From contig CAIRNW010000155.1 in the NCBI GenBank assembly GCA_903879995.1, forward strand, positions 1 to 6,657: a stretch of DNA of 6,657 nt, written 5' to 3'. The notes below the pieces were generated by a model. It made no database searches. It saw nothing but the letters and a program-made list of their open reading frames with translations, and was not told where the DNA came from. This DNA comes from an uncultured Bacteroidota bacterium. Lineage in GTDB: Bacteria > Bacteroidota > Bacteroidia > Chitinophagales > Chitinophagaceae. Every line of letters begins with the position of its first letter. The stretch's first letter is position 1. The position numbers were made by a program, and so were the translations under genes. Positions 5,019 to 6,657 of this stretch are shown piece after piece.

Positions 5019-6657
5019 TTATCGTCTAAGACGCTTCCAGCTTCTTTTTTTCTTTTTGTCATAGAGTTCACGACATTGCCGGACCAATGTAAGCCACTCT
5101 ACTTGCGCTGAATCATTGAGATCAACCACCTGTTCCCCCAATTGCAATAAATCATTCCAATTAGACTTATTGATAAAGGGTGAGCCTTTGAGTAGCATTC
5201 CAAATTGTGCTAATCCAGCCATAAACATGGATTGTTTTAACTCCTGTTCCAGGTAAACGTAATAAAGCGGTATCCGAATCTGTTCCTTTTGTTGCACCGT
5301 ATCCCCCGGCAAGTGGTAGAGCAATTGTATACCTGCAATAGTATCAAGATCCTGTTTTTTGTAAGCAACTGCATTAAAAGCTTCAGTGGGTTCTATTTCA
5401 AATAGTGCGGTCAGCGTATGTCCGGATCCAATTTCTCCTCCTTCAAGCTGCGCCAAAGAATCCAATAAAGCACCGGCCTTATTATCAAATCCAATCAAGC
5501 GATAATTTTTAACTAGAGCAGGATCAAATGAAACATTCATGTAAACATCGTCGGCAACAGCATAAAGCGTTTTTGTAAATTCAGTCATCAAAACGCGCTC
5601 TGCCTCCTTTTCCTGATCGAGATAAGCAAAATTACCATTGCCACGTTCTGCCAATAATTGAATTTTTGAATCCTTGTAATTACCCATACCCACCCCTAAA
5701 CAAGTGAGGTATATGCCTTGCTCGCGTTGAATGCTGATCAAATCTTCTAAATCACTTTCCGTTTTTAATCCCACATTGAAATCCCCATCCGTGGCCAGGA
5801 TCACGCGGTTATTCCCTCCCTCAATAAAATGCCGTTTAGTTACCTGGTAGGCCAACCGGATACCCGATTCTCCAGGTGTAGCACCGCCGGGCACCAACCC
5901 ATTGATAACTTTAGTAAGACTATCTCTTTCGCAACCACTCAATGCACGCACCAACACAGCAGTCATTCCACCGTACACCACAATTGAAACAGAATCTTTT
6001 TCTCTTAAGTTGGATAATAACATGCGAAATCCTGATTGTAGCAAAGGCAATCGATTGGGCATGTCCATTGACGCAGAAATATCAATCAAAAAAACCAAGT
6101 GAGCCGGTGGTAGAGAATCCAGATTCAACTTGCGCGCCGAAAGATTTATTTGTAATAAATGGTTATTCCAATTCCAAGGACAAGGACCTACCCGAGAGGA
6201 AACTGAAAAAACAGCCGAATCCGCTGGAGGATTGTAGAGGGTAGGAAAATAATTAAAAATTTCTTCCACGCGGACTGCATCGGTGGGTACATAAGTGCCT
6301 CTTGAGATAAAGCGGCGAATATTGGAATAGGAAGCTTGATCGACAGTCAGGGAAACCCCCGTGGTAGGAAATGCAGATGTACTAACCCATTTATTCTCCA
6401 GCAAATCCGCATAGGTTTCATCCCCAGTGAACCAACCTTTACGTTGATCTCTGTTCATATTAGCCGTGCGAGAAGATAACCGCGTATTTTCAGTTAAGCG
6501 TTGTCCTGGAGGTAAGGGACGAAGTGTTATTTTCAACGGTGTAGCCCCCGCTGTGCTAATTTTTTCAGTGCGAAATCCGGTGTAAGTGAGCTGTAAAGTA
6601 TCTGCATAAACACGCGAGGAAAATCCAAAACTACCTAATACACCAGTTTTATATAAA
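5019..6657 (-). CDS. YfbK-type vWA domain protein with N-terminal carboxypeptidase-regulatory-like domain, N-terminus cut by window edge
   Basis: The frame is open from the right edge to a TAA at 5019-5021, giving 545 codons without a visible true start; a TTG at 6534-6536 is only an internal leucine. The first ~45 visible residues (DTLQLTYTGFRTEKI, then LKITLRP) look like the end of a carboxypeptidase-regulatory-like beta-sandwich common in Bacteroidota envelope proteins. Next comes the YfbK-style N-terminal region (about 6416-6230; VDQASYSNIRRFISRGTYVP, DAVRVEEIFNYF). The vWA domain (about 6100-5570) has a complete metal-ion-dependent adhesion site: DISAS at 6069-6083, Thr at 5877-5879, and the Asp of ATDGDFNVG at 5787-5789. 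The C-terminal DUF3520-like domain (about 5570-5035) contains YRLIGFDNKA and GEIGSGHTLTALFEI, and the tail is strongly basic. The family probably acts outside the cytoplasmic membrane in metal-dependent protein contacts; its partner is unknown. Any signal peptide or lipobox lies beyond the window. Confidence 0.92.
   Translation of the reverse strand, partial: LYKTGVLGSFGFSSRVYADTLQLTYTGFRTEKISTAGATPLKITLRPLPPGQRLTENTRLSSRTANMNRDQRKGWFTGDETYADLLENKWVSTSAFPTTGVSLTVDQASYSNIRRFISRGTYVPTDAVRVEEIFNYFPTLYNPPADSAVFSVSSRVGPCPWNWNNHLLQINLSARKLNLDSLPPAHLVFLIDISASMDMPNRLPLLQSGFRMLLSNLREKDSVSIVVYGGMTAVLVRALSGCERDSLTKVINGLVPGGATPGESGIRLAYQVTKRHFIEGGNNRVILATDGDFNVGLKTESDLEDLISIQREQGIYLTCLGVGMGNYKDSKIQLLAERGNGNFAYLDQEKEAERVLMTEFTKTLYAVADDVYMNVSFDPALVKNYRLIGFDNKAGALLDSLAQLEGGEIGSGHTLTALFEIEPTEAFNAVAYKKQDLDTIAGIQLLYHLPGDTVQQKEQIRIPLYYVYLEQELKQSMFMAGLAQFGMLLKGSPFINKSNWNDLLQLGEQVVDLNDSAQVEWLTLVRQCRELYDKKKKRSWKRLRR

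Noticed and set aside
5023..5054. Small hairpin CGTC-TAA-GACG followed by a T-rich tract after dnaJ, as a possible terminator
   Set aside because: The stem is only 4 bp with a 3-base loop, and the T-tract is about 10 bases away and inside the opposing coding sequence; not a convincing intrinsic terminator.
5902..6244. Plus-strand frames opposite the vWA domain
   Set aside because: Antisense to the conserved MIDAS region; no domain, no promoter and low-complexity composition.
1..6657. Defence island, mobile element, CRISPR array or biosynthetic cluster
   Set aside because: All genes are recognised housekeeping or envelope families with similar base composition; no direct repeats, transposase, integrase or tRNA-borne attachment site was seen.

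Overview
The window looks like ordinary chromosomal DNA from a member of the Bacteroidota. The class or family cannot be fixed from sequence alone, though the gene styles would suit a Chitinophagia- or Cytophagia-like lineage. Three observations support this: a small secreted protein ending in a type IX secretion (Por) sorting domain; promoter-like motifs of the Bacteroidota type (TTG/TTTG about 19 bases before TAnnTTTG) with no obvious Shine-Dalgarno sequences; and a vWA protein of the YfbK type that carries an N-terminal carboxypeptidase-regulatory-like domain.

Layout: (1) 1-949, minus strand, a NIF3/YqfO-like dinuclear-metal protein whose C-terminus runs off the left edge. (2) 1053-1523, plus strand, a thiol peroxiredoxin, divergent from NIF3 and followed by a strong hairpin terminator at 1551-1582. 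(3) 1629-1976, plus strand, a 115-residue protein that is almost only a signal peptide plus a T9SS sorting domain. (4) 1980-3152, minus strand, an RlmI-type PUA/SAM-dependent rRNA methyltransferase, convergent with (3); the start is placed at an internal ATG rather than at the longer TTG start. (5) 3306-3854 and 3858-5018, plus strand, a grpE-dnaJ operon, divergent from the methyltransferase and driven by a near-consensus Bacteroidota promoter. (6) 5019-6657, minus strand, a YfbK-type vWA protein whose N-terminus runs off the right edge. Its stop codon directly abuts the dnaJ stop.

GrpE and DnaJ work together as co-chaperones of DnaK, which is not in the window. The peroxiredoxin and the rRNA methyltransferase are independent housekeeping functions. 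The genes do not otherwise form an evident pathway. No RNA genes, insertion sequences, CRISPR arrays or attachment sites were seen, and no gene-free stretch exceeds about 155 bases.

No undescribed multi-gene system was found. The points most worth a second look are the cargo-less T9SS sorting-domain protein with a possibly leaderless promoter, the re-assigned gene starts, and two convergent gene pairs with 3 and 0 bases between stop codons.
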